Counted from the stretch's first letter, positions 22,368 through 34,764 are shown. The stretch: 64,000 nt of DNA from Taudactylus pleione (GCA_031769625.1 JAUIMM010000113.1:17222501-17286500); one strand, 5' to 3'. The notes: generated by a model not told the origin, from the sequence alone. Program-made: numbers and translations.

Positions 22368-23290
22368 TTATCCTTTATTTATATGGTGTCACAAGGGTTC
22401 CACAGCACCTCACAAAGTACATAAACAAATGAGCAAATAAGAAAACAATGACTTACAGTAAAAAACAATGCAGGACAAGGACATTGGCCCTCATTCAGAG
22501 CCGTACGCTCTGAGCAGAGCGCACGCTCTGAATGAGGGCCGCCCTCCATAAAAATGGAGCGTCCTCCTGGACGCTCGTATAGCTGTGGGTCACCACCCAC
22601 AGCCTATACGAGCGTGCAGTTTGATGGCCGCGATGGTCGTGACCATCGCGACCATCGAAACTGCGAGCCGGAGCCTGCGGTTGAGGTTTTCAACCGCAAG
22701 CTCCGGAGTGATTTTGGCTCTATCATAGCCAAAATCACTCCCACTGACATCACTAGTGATGTCAGTGGGCCGGCTTCTGACGGGAGGCGGTCCCGTGGGA
22801 ACGCCCCCGTCAGGGAGACACGCCCCCGGCACGCCCACCAAAGGGGGCGTGCTGTCAATCAACATCGACAGCACGCCCCCTTTGATCAGACACAACAAGC
22901 GAAGGACTTTCCTTCGCTCGTCACATCTGGCGCATGCGCACGACTGAGCTCCCTCCGTCGTGCGCATGCTCAGTGCAGAACATCGACCCACTTGCGAGCG
23001 GACATCCGCTCGCGAGTGGGTCTGAATCAGGGCCATAGTTTATATACATTGCTGCAATAGAGATCATAACACTCAAAAGCAGCAGGACATCAGCAACCAA
23101 GTGTTACAGAACGTGCCCTTGTGGGGAGTTTGGAGTAGATGATCGTATGAGTAAGGGAAGAAGCACATAAGAGAAGAGGGCCCTACTCGTGAGAGCTTAA
23201 ATTCTAAAGGGGAGGGGCAGACAAACAGGGGTGACACTGAAGAGGCAGACAGTGAGGAAGAAGCATGGAGCAACAGGTCAGGATGAGAGC
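22368..23290 (-). mobile_element. L2/CR1-like LINE 3' end split by a MITE
   Basis: Minus-strand LINE 3' sequence (CCTTTATTTATATGGTG tail, then the AGAGCTTA and GGGGCAGAC blocks) matches the copies at 8524 and 28515. It is interrupted at 22486-23034 by a complete serial-hairpin MITE, so the LINE inserted first. Only the last 370 bp or so of the LINE remain. Confidence 0.8.
22486..23034. mobile_element. 549-bp serial-hairpin MITE, copy A
   Basis: Begins GGCCCTCATTCAG and ends CTGAATCAGGGCC, flanked by ATT on the left and ATA on the right. Nearly its whole length is consecutive short inverted repeats: 22486-22540, 22559-22574, 22572-22614, 22616-22666, 22668-22706, 22706-22740, 22740-22769, 22779-22811, 22843-22880, 22898-22918, 22932-22969 and 22986-23021. 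The first unit is the left terminus together with its own inverted copy. Copy B at 44754-45302 has equal length and about 19 substitutions by hand count. Long frames on both strands come from GC-rich palindromes and show no domain. Confidence 0.9.
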
Positions 23291-23389
23291 ATTATTTTTA
23301 CTCAAATTGTTTTCACACCCTTTTCACATTATTTTAATTTCACATAAATATACTAAAGGGCAATTGGAGATGAATTCGTAAAATTCTAC

Positions 23390-24070
23390 TCCAAACCCTA
23401 ATTATCACATATATTTAGTAAGCAGATCACATGTCCCCTAATTGTAATGGTCCCCCGACTCCTGCTTTGCTCTAACAGGCAGAGCAGAGCTGGGAGCAGA
23501 CCCCTATGATTAATTGTGTGGTCTAAATAGACCACAAACTGATCACTGCAAGAAAAAAAAAACACACTTGCCTGCATCCAGGGACCGGTGATTGGTACTA
23601 CAGAGGTGTCCTCTGGAGCTCCGGTCAGCTGGTCTCCCAGCTCCCGCACTTTGACCCTGGTCAGCTGCTGCATAGACCAGCTGACCAGGGTCACAGTGCA
23701 GGAGATGGGAGACTAGCTGACTGGAGCTCCAGAGGACATCACTGGAGCTCCAGAGGACATAACTGGAGCACCAATCACCAGAGGTAAGTGAAAGTGAGGG
23801 GGGGTCATGGTTGCGGGGGGAATGTTGAGCCAGTCAGCACATGCACGGCACCTTCTCACTGTATTTGTTGTGAAAAATGCAATGAGAAGACTGCGGAGGG
23901 GATTCACAGGGACAGAGCTTTATCGTAAGCTCTTTCCCTGCAAGGGATTTTTGATAAATCCTTGTGATATTCCTAAATCCGCAATGTGGATTTAGACAAA
24001 AATATTACACTACAACCGCATTTTAGGTGTTGTTAATTAAATTACTGCACTGTGATTTATCAAAAGTACA
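23390..24070. mobile_element. Serial-hairpin element with a large central palindrome
   Basis: A large inverted repeat spans about 23585-23776: GGTGATTGG and TCCTCTGGAGCTCC on the left pair with GGAGCTCCAGAGGA and CCAATCACC on the right, and GACCCTGGTCAGCTG pairs with CAGCTGACCAGGGTC near the centre. Smaller stems flank it: 23517-23540 (GTGGTCTA arms), about 23840-23890 (CTTCTCA and TGAGAAG), 23916-23935 (AGCTTTATCGTAAGCT core), 23943-23962 and 23974-23990. The outer ends were not fixed and no TSD was found. Confidence 0.6.
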
Positions 24071-25930
24071 GGATATTGTGAATTAACTTTGGGTTTTAAT
24101 TTTTTTTATTTTTTCAAATTTTGATAATTGATCATGTTTCAAGAACAGTAGCTCACCCCTATCCTCAAAATGTTTTATTGCACTTAGGATACTTATAGTA
24201 GGAGGTTTTCAAAGTTTTTAACAATGAATAAATGAAATGAGTTTATATAATAGCTTCAGTATTGTTTTTTCCATCTACTGTCTTCTCATGTTCTGTCAAT
24301 CAAAATGAGTTTCTGCCCTGCCATAATTTAAGGTTAGCTTCAAAGAAAATTAATCTAGAGAAAAAAAAATAACATGCAGTTTGTTCCACAGAAATAACAT
24401 ACATTTCACTTGTTCCTCTTAAAACTAATCTCACTGTCTATGATATTGGCTATTTTCGCTAAATGTAACAAAATTGGAATCTGAATCAAAGCCTACAGAG
24501 GACATAGAGGAAATAAAGTGCTTGTTTCACAAGTGTTTTGTATCATATAAATTAAAAATTGTTTCAAGTGCAGTAACTCATAAGACTCAGAGCTTTATGA
24601 CCTCTGATTCATCTTTAATACAAGCTGATTGCTGTAGGGGAAATTTGGTCTGGCAGAACAGAATGCAGGTAGGTTTTAGAAGCAAAGTGCATACTACATG
24701 TAAAGAGAGATGGAGTTTTTTAATCATGTATTATATATACAGTATCCTTGGTGTCAGGTTCACAATCTGGTAAATCACATCACTACAGTAGGTTTTCTTA
24801 TGTGATCAACAGAATGTGGAGTCTAGGAAAGCAAATAAGAAAAGCAAATACAATGTTGATACTTTGTAGAGAGTTAATTAATTGAGCAAAATATTTTTGG
24901 TTCAGAGATCCCGTGATTTTTATTGTTTTGAAAAATCACTGAAATGCTGAAAATCAATTCCAATTTGCAAACAATATAAAATAATTCCACTCAAACTCAG
25001 AAATGTAATTTAGTTAAACAAAATGACTTTCCTCATTTTTGCTATTTGCTGGATCTCCTGGATCCCTGATTCACATAATGGTCACGTGCTAGTTGTCTCT
25101 CCCCCTTACTGATGTGTTTTAAATGGGCTGAGCTGTCGGTACGGACATTTTTTGGTGAATTTCTCCACTAACATGAAATAAAAGCTAGTGCGGAAGGGGC
25201 ATTGACAAGCAGTAAGAGATTTGTGCTGGACTATTATTTAAATCACTAAGCACCAATACATTTTTTGTTTGTTTTGGTGGATGTTATCCTTTAACACTGT
25301 TCTAAACTTGACTGAGAATGAAAAAAGCAGCATTCAAGTTTTTGTTATATATCTGAGAGCAAATACAGTAAAACCCTATAAAACCTTTAGACTATGTACT
25401 TGTAAGTTGCTATATATGTTATAGTAATTGGAGATGCTCAAACACATCAAACCAGTTTTTGATTTATTCATATCTCACTGATTAGGAGGTCATGAACACA
25501 TGAGTAACTCACCAGTTCAGATTATGAGACTCATTTCCAAAAGTGCCCTTGTCACAGCCACAAAAAGTTGTGGTGTGACATAGACAGCAAGGCACCGCAT
25601 AACTGTAGATTGTAAGATGGAGGTGATGGGAAGGGGCCTCCAGGGAAGTTGTTGGGACCATGCATTGTAGCAATAGGCTGTACAGTATGACCCTTACCTT
25701 TAAAATGTGACAAGGGGAGAGATCAAAATACTTTATCCAGATGAACATGGGCCACTCGCCTTCCTACCACCTCACTGAAAAGTAAAAAAACAAAAACAAA
25801 AATATGCCCTTGGTGGCACACCCAAGTGCCAGCACCATATGCTGCAGCCTGAACAGGTTATTTGTTCGGACTATTTATTGGCCTTTGCAAAACACAGTTT
25901 CCTGGTTCACTTCCAACATGTACAAGTTCT
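24071..25930. other. 1.9 kb unassigned AT-rich DNA
   Basis: No gene, TIR, tandem array or retroelement motif was recognised. It may be unique sequence. Confidence 0.4.
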
Positions 25931-26350
25931 CTTGGTGAACTAATCATCTGCTCTAGCCTCCAGTGCCACCTCTGAGCAGATGACACCCAAATCTACCTCT
26001 TCTCTCTCCCTCACCTGCCCTAACCTATTCCCTTCTCTGCTGTCTTTCTGCTGTTTCCACATGGATGTACTCGAAAAGACGACCAGGATATACAAGATAT
26101 AGGCAAGTCTCACCCATTATATTATTATTAACTTCTGCAACCTCCTCCTAGTTGGCATTCTTGTCACTCCTCTATCCAGGTATGTAGGAAAGTTTCCAGC
26201 TGCCTGGTACCTTCTGCTCGGGCCCAGGAATGAGGTGGCCTTGAACCGAGGCTTGAATGCTTCCTGGTGGTTGGCCCTCCCTCTGGGACCTACTGTATCT
26301 TGAATACTGCTATGGATCATCCCGGTCCATTCCTCCACTCACTCTACTTA
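25930..26350 (+). pseudogene. LINE reverse transcriptase fragment
   Basis: GCAGATGACACCCAAATCTA at 25976-25995 encodes ADDTQIY, the catalytic motif of L2/CR1-type reverse transcriptase (the Tyr before ADD is lost here). Downstream text about 26130-26190 encodes NLLLVGILVTPLSR, typical of the region after the RT core. Frameshifts are frequent. It is a short, dead, plus-strand piece. Confidence 0.6.
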
Positions 26351-26594
26351 TCTCTGCTGTAGACTAAAAATGGCATCCACATGTGCTTGAATAACAATGC
26401 ACATTAGAGGATACTGGTAATATGTCCATATAGACTGCCATAGTGAACGGCTAAGCATAGTCAACTTCCCTTGCTTAAACAATGATAATCCTTTAGTATC
26501 TGTACTACATATGTGATTGTGAATACATGGCACAATGCATGTAAAGCAAATACAGTGGCAGGTAAAGTGAATGAACTAGTTTTATTATAACTGA

Positions 26595-27116
26595 GGGACT
26601 GATTCACTATGGTGCCTATACGCACACACCGCAGTTGTTAATATCAGTGGTGCTATTTAAATGTTTGCATTCCTGTCATAAGGACACCCACTTCCCCTTA
26701 CTATATATATATATATACAGGAAACATAGTGAAACAATCGGTAACATCGAGTAACATCGTGCCCGTATGCACACTTGCACAAGCCCTGATCTTACTCAGA
26801 AATTGCTACCAGCCATGCACGTAATCAGTGCTTTGGCTGCTTATAGCCACGCAGTGTATAATTTATGCACACCACAGCACCAGGGTTGAAACGCACTGGA
26901 ACGCCTGCATTCGCCTGACCACCCACCCCATCACCACCCACAAATGGCACTTCCTGTCAATCATTGTGCTCTGGGTCTGCGTAGCCTCAGCAATCACAGT
27001 TCCCTTTGCAATTGTTAGTTCGTGCACACGCACTGCGATGTATACACATGCGCTGAGCACAAACATCTACCATTTCCATGCTTATTAGCATTTGCATTCC
27101 TTGCTGAATCAGGATC
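26595..27116. mobile_element. TIR MITE, GGGCCTGATTCAG family, TGA TSD
   Basis: The ends GGGACTGATTCAC and CTGAATCAGGATC are flanked by TGA on both sides (26592-26594, 27117-27119). Its 522-bp length and internal blocks, including CACTTCCTGTCAATCA, match the element at 1289-1811, though the copies have diverged. No coding region. Confidence 0.8.
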
Positions 27117-27295
27117 TGAGTGCCTCATGTTATTGTCAGTTATAATGGTCAAAGTTGACAGCAAAATAATATTTGGCATATAGGGTTGCCACTGGGTACA
27201 TATGTGGTCATTTATAATGCATGGCTGAAGCACAATCTAACTGTTTAAATTTTTAGTTATTACTTAGCTATCTTTGGGTATTTGCAAGTAATTGA

Positions 27296-27629
27296 GGGCC
27301 TGATTCAGAGATATACACAATGCTGATATTTACGCATATCGAGCGATTGTTTTCCATTGCACATGTGTGTAAGCTGCACTGCACACACGTGCAGCGATAG
27401 TATTGCGATTACGCTCACACAGAAGATTCACTCACAAAGTGAGTGACAGGTAGTAAGTGTTTGGGGGAGTGACAGGGGTGGCTAGGCAAACACAGTCATA
27501 TCTGGCAGTTTAAACAACATTTCAACTTATTAAAATTGGGCTTAAGGCACAAGTAGCAGCAATTAGTGAATACTGCAAGAACAGGTAGGAAAAAGCAGGA
27601 TAGACTGCCAACTATGCTAATTTAGGTCC
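27296..27629. mobile_element. TIR MITE, GGGCCTGATTCAG family, decayed right end
   Basis: Begins GGGCCTGATTCAGAG. The interior ATATTTACGCATATCG and GAGTGACAGGTAG matches the 20932 copy. The right end is weak (AATTTAGGTCC). No TSD could be confirmed. Confidence 0.6.
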
Positions 27630-27769
27630 GAAGTTCCGAGATACATCCTGCTTCTAACTACTCTGTTTGTGAAGAGAGACGTGTGCACTTAACATTAGAC
27701 CACACAGTATTGGCCATGCAATTGAAGGGAATGGAAAGAGGTTGAAAAGCAGCCTAGTAATGCCCCACT

Positions 27770-28300
27770 CGCATGTGGACACCCCAGTCATGTTCCTGAT
27801 TTCCATGCTCTAATATATCTTAAATTCTCCTCTCAAAGCTCCATATCTACAGCAACACTCTTCATATTCCTTCACTGGCTTCTCATGTCTTCAGAATCCA
27901 AGTTACTGTTCCCACCTATAATGCCATCAACACCAGCAACCATTGACACATTTCAAATCTCATCTCAAAATCTCATGCCCTTTTAGATTTACCTCTGACC
28001 TGCTGATACCCACTTATGGAATTCCCCAAAATGTAAGATCAGACTCTCCCACAGTCTTCAAATCTTTAAAAGTAAAGACAAACCTTCCTATCTCCACTCA
28101 ATCACACTGGCTTCTCTTGTCTCAGTAGTGCCCGATTCCAGGATAGCAAGCTCTTTTATGAGCAAGGCCCTTCTTACCCTATGTTTTCTTTCTTGCATTT
28201 ACTTTGTGAACATTGTATGTGTCTGTTTTATGCATACTCTGTGCCCCTCACTGTCTGTTACAAATTAAATGCAATAATAATATGCTGCTCATTGTTTATG
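27770..28300 (+). pseudogene. LINE 3' end, plus strand
   Basis: Translation gives the C-terminal part of an L2/CR1-type ORF2 with many breaks: FLHWLLMSSESK near 27865-27905, then SDLISKSHALLDLPLTC near 27950-28005. The AGCAAGCTCTTTTATGAGCA segment near 28147 corresponds to the 3' untranslated region. It is opposite in orientation to the LINE at 28515-30660. Confidence 0.6.
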
Positions 28301-28514
28301 CACAGCCCCTTCTAATGTACATTAAATACCCTATAGGCTCCCTCTTATGTCTGTTATATCATATAGGTACAGCTGCATTATTGCATTTTTCACCATTATA
28401 CAAAGCAGAGCCCCCAATTATTTCCTTGTACCCCTCTAACAGTACTCTATGTGCTGGACCTCAGACTGCAAAGAGCAGTGCTCCCTGGTAGCCAGAAAGG
28501 TTGGATTTATGTGG

Positions 28515-30660
28515 ACTATTATTATTATTATCATTTATTTATATGGTGCCAAAAGTGTTCCGCAGCGGCTTACAAAGTACATGAACAAATAAGTAACCAG
28601 AGACTTACAATACAATACAAAGCAGGACATGGACATGTATAATAAACATTGCTATATTAGTGACCTTTATGCCCATATAAGCAGCCGAATGTTGGTTGAC
28701 CTAGTGGGGAGTAAGAGATAAATTCAATTACAGTAGGGAGAAGCACAAGAGGGTAGAGGGCCCTGCTTGAAAGAGCTTACATTTCTTAAGGGAGGGGCAG
28801 ACAAACAGGAGTGACACAGATGGGGTAGGCGGGGAGGAAGGAAGATGGAGCAGTAAGTTAGGATGAGAGCTGGAAGGTTTTAATGAAGTAGTGGGTCTTG
28901 GGAGCTCATTTGAAAGATTGTAGAGAGGTGCAGAGTCTGATGGGGAGAGGGAGGGAGTTCCAAAGGTGGGGAGCAGCGCGGGCAAAATTTTGGAGGTGGG
29001 AGTTGGAGGACGTAATCAATTGGCATGGAAGGCGGCGTGTATTAAGTGAACGAAGAGGGCGGACAGAAGAGTGAAGGGAGAGGAGATCAGAGATGTAAAT
29101 GGGAGAGGAATGGGTGAGGGCTTTGTAAGTGAGTGTGAGAACTTTGAATTGGGTTCTGAAAGGGAAGGGGAGCCAGTGGAGGGCTTGTAAGAGAGGGGAG
29201 GCAAATGTAAAGCATTTGGAGAGGAAGATGAGCTGAGAAGCAGCATTGAGCACAGACTGGAGAGGAGAGAGATGGGATTTGGGGAGGCCAGATAGGAGGA
29301 GGTTACACTAGTCCAATCTGGAGATGATCAGTGAATGTATGAGGGTTTTGGTGGCATCCTGGGTGAGAAAGGGTCTGATCTTGGAAATATTCTTGAGATG
29401 GAAATGACAGGACTGTGAGAGGTTCTGAATATGTAGTTTGAAGGAAAGGGAAGAGTCCAGGATGACTCCAATCCAAGACAATGCACTTTGGGACTAGATG
29501 AGATAGTTATGCCATCTATTGATAAAGAAATAGTGGGACATGATGTTATGTGGGAGGGTGGGAAGACGATCAGCTCAGTCTAAGACATATTAAGTTTGAG
29601 AAATCACTGGGACATCCAGAAAGAGATAGCAGAGAGACAGTTAGAGATACGAGTCAGTAGAGAGGGGGAAAGATCAGGTGAAGATAGGTAGATCTGAGTA
29701 TCATCAGCATAGAGATGATAATGGAGGTCAAAAGAGAGGATGAGTTTACCTAGAGAGGACATATAGAGAGAGAATAGGAGAGGTCCAAGAACAGAACCTT
29801 GGGGAACACCTACTGTAACAGGCTGTGGTGGGGAGGAGTTGTCATGAGAGGAAACAGAGAAGGAGCGGTCAGATAGATAAGAGGACAGCCAGGAGAGGGC
29901 AGTGTCACAAAGACCAAGGGAGTGAAGGATATGCAGCAGTAGAGGGTGTTCCACAGTGTCAAAAGCAGCAGAGAGGTTAAGGACAATGAGCAGGGAGTAG
30001 TGGCCCTTGGATTTAGCAGCAAGGAGGTCATTGCTGACTTTTGTGAGGGCAATTTCAGTGGAGTGGAGAGAACAGAAGCCAGACTGAAAAGGGTCAAGGA
30101 GGGAGTGGGAAGAAAGAAATATGGTGAGGTGGTCGTAAACAATACATTCAAGGAGTTTGGAGGCAAAGGGAAGAGAGAGATTGGTCGGTAGTTAGAGAGA
30201 ATGTTAGGATCAAGGTTAGGTTTTGTAACAATGGGGGAGACAAGGGCATGCTTGAGTGCAGAAGGAACAGTGCCAGAAGAGAGGGAGAGATTAAGTAGGT
30301 GGGCAAGATGGGAGCAGGCAGTGGAAGAGAGGTAGTGGAGGAGGCGGGAGGGGATAGGGTTGAGGGGAGAGGTGGAAGGGGGGAGGACTGTATAAGGGCC
30401 TTAAATTCCTCTCCAGTCACAGGGGAGAAGGATGTCAGAGTCAGTATAATGGATGGGGAGGGGAGATCCAATTTTAGATGTAAAATAGGTAACAAAGTCA
30501 ATGCAGAGAGGAAGGAGGGGAAACGAGGAGGGGGTGGGCAGAGGAGGGAGTTGAAAGTGGAAAAGAGACGCTGGGGATTTCAGGACTGGGAGGAGATGAG
30601 ATTCTTGAAATATGACTGTTTAGAGAGGGAAAGGACTATAGGATGACAGCATGAATTTGA
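28515..30660 (-). mobile_element. L2/CR1-like LINE, 5'-truncated, minus strand
   Basis: The 3' tail (TTATTATTATCATTTATTTA) lies at the left edge near 28517. Upstream on the minus strand come the C-terminal segment (about 28906-29253), the reverse transcriptase (about 29604-30200) and a linker region (about 30200-30500). The endonuclease domain is missing, so the copy was truncated at its 5' end, as is usual in target-primed reverse transcription. It is the longest of the LINE copies here. Confidence 0.82.
28906..30240 (-). pseudogene. LINE ORF2 reverse transcriptase, broken
   Basis: Recognisable RT motifs, in coding order on the minus strand, are NYRPISL near 30185-30205, a shifted block with [13 protein letters not shown] near 29920-29960, [18 protein letters not shown] near 29760-29820 and the catalytic YADD at 29700-29711. 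Further on, LHWLPFP and AAPHLWNSLPLPIR mark the C-terminal domain (28906-29253). In-frame blocks are separated by frameshifts and stops, so no full protein can be made. The enzyme would have copied LINE RNA into DNA at the insertion site. Confidence 0.8.
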
Positions 30661-30838
30661 AATGGAGAAAATCTGCCTGAGAGCAACTACATTAATTGTG
30701 AATAGTTCAATCTGCACTGACCCAACTGATCTTTCCTTCAAAGGGGGAAACATGATTTGAGTGTCCAGGAAAGGGATAATGCTCTTAGAAACACAATTTT
30801 TGTCTGTTTAAGATCATCTATAATTTGGTTCCCCCAAG

Positions 30839-31151
30839 CAGGGGTGTATAAACTTAGGAGGGGTCCCACCTATAGTCTCCATTTGGACCCCCTCCTCTCT
30901 AGCACTAGTAGCCAGCAGCACAAATTACAGTAGTATCCTAAGGTGCATGTGCAGTTCTCAGGGAAAATAGCAATGCTGTTGTTTTCCTACTGCACATGTG
31001 CAGATCACAGAGAAACTGTCAACAGCATCATTTACCCAGGGATTGTGCTGCCACCGTGGGACTACAGAGAAGCATGTACTGAAGAAGTTGAAGAACATGG
31101 GTGCAGGGTGTGCGGTGTGCACACCCTGCACCCATTATAGATATGACACTG
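30839..31151. mobile_element. Non-autonomous hAT element, 313 bp
   Basis: Starts CAGGGGTGTATAAAC and ends ATATGACACTG. Flanks are CCCCCAAG (30831-30838) and CCCCCAAT (31152-31159), a 7-of-8 TSD. It contains the palindromic block TGCAGGGTGTGCGGTGTGC, a relative of which (ACACCGCACACCCTGCACCC) is near 40868-40887 in another hAT. Confidence 0.75.
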
Positions 31152-31203
31152 CCCCCAATGTACATTACTCTCTCCAGTAAGAGAGCATAGGTTTGCCAAG
31201 AAG

Positions 31204-31504
31204 CAGGGATAGACTTGGACTTTTACTCCACCCAGGCATCTCCCTGTGTGTGCGTGTTTTAGGTGCACATGCTCACGTAAGAAGGGCACGGCCTTGCATT
31301 ATGGGGGCATGGTTAAATCTCACCGTGGCCTGCTGCGAGTCCCAGGGACCTGGCCTTGCAGCCCGCCCCCATCTCTCAGTATCCCAGCTGAGCAGAGCAC
31401 CAAGAGGTGGAGCTACTCAGCCAGGGTTTCAGACAATACCAGCCCATGAGGCCAATCGCCCTTCTGGCATTTGCCAGAAGTGCCAGATGGCCAGTCCGTC
31501 CCTG
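31204..31504. mobile_element. Non-autonomous hAT element, 301 bp
   Basis: Starts CAGGGATAGACTTGGAC and ends GGCCAGTCCGTCCCTG. The TSD is CCAAGAAG (31196-31203) and CCAAGCAG (31505-31512), one mismatch. The right arm contains a GCCCTTCTGGCATTTGCCAG-type stem, similar to sequence near 42962. It lies 52 bp after the previous hAT element. Confidence 0.82.
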
Positions 31505-31512
31505 CCAAGCAG

Positions 31513-32800
31513 TGAAGTATAACAGTACCTATATTGTCTATTGTTAAATGATTGCCTTTTGTTCTTTTATTAAAACTCCATTTGAGCTTCTAATCCTTAT
31601 TGGTATCCTATCCCTTTGGTCATTTCATTTTGTTCTGCACTCTCTTGTAATATAAAATCTAACATTTTATTGCATATAGATATACTTTTCTTTGTACGTT
31701 GTCTGCTCTTATAATTAAAGTTGCACTTTGTATTTAATTTCCTCATCCTCTACATAGATTATTGTTCCTATAAATATTTTGACAAAATAAAAATATTAAT
31801 GTTATGCATCAGTTGGATATAACATCTTAATGCATGCATCGTATATAAGCTAAACAAGTGCAATTTCACATATAATACACTTGCAAGCTATTGCCTTTAA
31901 AAAAAAAAACTGTGTTCCTATGTAGTTGCAAAGGAAACATTGATTAAACTCTTTAGTGTTCGTGAAACTGACAGGATTTCAAAGGAGGAAATATAAAACT
32001 TGAAGCTGCAGCACCACAGTGACATTTCACTCTATAAAGCTGCCGATATTCTAATCCAGCACGTAAATCATTTTCACCAGTTCAATTTCATATCTTAACT
32101 TGTGTGGTAAATACAGTACTGCGTTATTTTGTCCTTTATAAATAAAATATGCCCATTAGTTCCTCTGTATGTATATCATTTCAGCAAATCTATCATTTTG
32201 CTTTTTTAATTCCATCCCAAATGGCACTAATACCAAGCAGGCAGTCTCACAGAAAGTGCAAACATTTACTTTTTATTGGGAGATTCTTCTTCATAAGCTG
32301 TATTATTTTTGGAAACAAGGTATTATTGTGTGCTAGTGATTGATATGGGAATTCTTAGTGTTTGTTTGAAGCAATATTTGTCAATAAAAAAGCTAAATAC
32401 TCAAATAGTGCAGTGGTCTGAATCTGTTCTTTATTGAAGAGCTTTCATATGCCTATTGACTTGCTGTCCAAATGTTGTTACTTACCTGATGATTCCAGTG
32501 TTTAAGCGGTATAGACACTGGTATTGAGCAATGCCTTATACAATCTGCGCTTTATTGTGTAACCATAGCATTGTTATATTTTATGTTACTGAAACGGACA
32601 GATTGACACTTACATGTCCTACATTATTTTTATACTTAGAGCTAATTTAAACTGGAAAGATTGGAAGTAAACATAATAGTAACTCTTATATTGCACATGT
32701 GCACAACAAAGACAAGTACATGGTATTATCCTGCTTTCAGATGTTCTTGAATATACTGCAAAAACATCTTTTCTTTTGGACTAAAATGCAATAATATATT
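31513..32800. other. AT-rich DNA without recognised feature
   Basis: No gene or delimited repeat was recognised over about 1.3 kb. Confidence 0.4.
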
Positions 32801-32802
32801 AT

Positions 32803-32815
32803 ATATTTTATTATA

Positions 32816-32846
<31 letters not shown>

Positions 32847-32862
32847 TTGTGTTTTATTTATT
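32803..32862. repeat. (TTA)n microsatellite
   Basis: Imperfect TTA trinucleotide run embedded in AT-rich sequence. Confidence 0.85.
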
Positions 32863-32901
32863 TATAGATACATAGAATACAATCATTTGCAACACACTTA
32901 T

Positions 32902-33418
32902 GGGGGGTAGTCAATTAACCAAGTTAAAATGTTAAATAAATTATGTTGACTCAACACACCTATTGCTTGTTAATTTCACGTATTGCCTGTATGTAGTCTC
33001 CCGTTTTATGCCCAATTCAATTGGATAAGTCATCTCCTGCATTCGGGCAATAAGTGTTGCAGGTATATAGGTGAAAATTGGGAAATCAGCCTATACCCCA
33101 CAAAAATGCAAACTAATATAGGATAACAGTGTAGGTGGGAAATTTAGTAAGAATTGTGTTTGGTCAATTTGGTCAAAACCCGTGATAAAGGTACGATTTC
33201 ACATGTCAAACCTGACTTTGCAAACCAAATCGTGTCAAATCACCTTCGAAACAAACATTATCAAAATAATCTTGGTACAAATGCAAATCACAAATTTACT
33301 AAGAATCATGTTTACAAATTGACAAGACTCGCACCCAAATCGCACCTCAATGCACAAAATCAATGCACTTGTTTAATAAATTGTGTTGACATGTGAAAAT
33401 CATTTTAATTAGCCCCAA
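32902..33418. mobile_element. Possible MITE with GGGGYTAATTAA-like ends
   Basis: GGGGGTAGTCAATTAACC near 32903 is roughly inverted at ATTTTAATTAGCCCC ending near 33416. Inverted internal matches include TTGACTCAACAC near 32948 with GTGTTGACATG near 33384. No TSD could be read and the arms are degenerate. Confidence 0.45.
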
Positions 33419-34755
33419 CTCAATCAGGATGCTTATTAAACCCCACACATTTAGCTGCAGCACTCTCTTTCTGCTGACAAGCGTGGCTGAGGCAGGATAC
33501 TCAGTTGTCTGTGCACACTCCTACCAACAATAATGCCACCAATGCACGTGTTCTTGGTGGTTTGTGGGCATATTTATACCACCATGGTGATGCCACTGTA
33601 GCCTGTGCAATTTCTGACCAATCGGATTATGTTTGCGCTTTCCTCCGATTTGCTAAAATTTCACATTCGCTCTTCGGGAGGAGGCAGCACTCCGAGATAG
33701 TAGACTACAAAAAATGGCTAATTAATTGGATATTTATTTAAACATATACAATTATCCTAAATACAAGGGATAATGCAGTAATGAAATATAGTTATACAAT
33801 AAAGAATGTAACACATTTACAATTACCCTTAATAAAGGAAATAAGTAGATAATAAAGGCAAACATGTACCCGGAGGATGAGCACTGGTACCTTTTGAAGT
33901 CCAGCTTGTCCTAAGGGGTCATTCACAAGGCTCTTGATCACTGGTCTGGTCCAGGTAGGTACACACATATACATGTACCCTTAATATACATATACCTATG
34001 GACATATATCCATTGCTTTAATAAAGGAGTAGTGTGACTCCTAATAAATAGTCTAAAACAGACAGATTGTTAACCTCATTTTTTGGGAACACTCACAAAA
34101 TACCCCTTCATTTGAGCGCAGTACCCTCCTTCATTTACCACTATTAACTACAAGGTTTGGGTTACCTTATATGTACCGCTGCTGAATGAATACACATCCC
34201 CCATTGTATAAGTCAGAGCGCAGGTAGGCATTACCAATAATACCAGGTACACACACCTGTAGCAGGTGTACCTGGACCAGACGAGTCTGCCTTCTTTATC
34301 TGCTTATTACCTTGATTCTTTATTGTATTTCTATATTTCATTACTGTATTATGCCTCTTATTAAGGGAAATTACATTTGTTTAAATAAATGTGCATTTAA
34401 TAACCAATTTTTTTTGGATATATACTTTTTCACAGTTTTACCTACTTACACCAACCAGTTGTCTTATCTGTTTCCACATTGGGATTATTGGAAATACGAC
34501 TGCCCCTTCATGCATCTTCTTAGCGCTAAGAGTGGCTGCCCACCTGACTTGTTTCCCAACACACAGATGTGTCCTTCTTACTGTGACTTCTGTCGTGCCA
34601 AATGGCCAGTCTGGGCATGCCAGGCCCTGTGTGACTCGGACTCGCTGACCATATTTTTCGCTAAAGATGTGCATCTTATTTGAGTCATTAATACTACTAG
34701 TATTGACAAAATGACATTGCTGGTGTACACTGATTAATGAGTTGTGTCTCATTTG
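33419..34755. other. Unassigned DNA
   Basis: Contains a small stem near 34247-34272 (GTACACACACCTG with CAGGTGTAC) and no recognised gene. Reading frames of about 120 residues at 34312-34806 on both strands show no domain. Confidence 0.4.
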
Positions 34756-34764
34756 AACATCTGT

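Noticed and set aside
22554..23060. Frame of 168 residues on the plus strand, with a 148-residue frame opposite, repeated in the 44.8-kb copy
   Set aside because: They lie in GC-rich palindromic MITE DNA where stop codons are rare on both strands. No domain is seen, and conservation between copies matches the DNA overall.
28906..30660. Plus-strand frames such as 29946-30191 and 30299-30646
   Set aside because: Antisense shadows of the LINE reverse transcriptase and linker on the minus strand.
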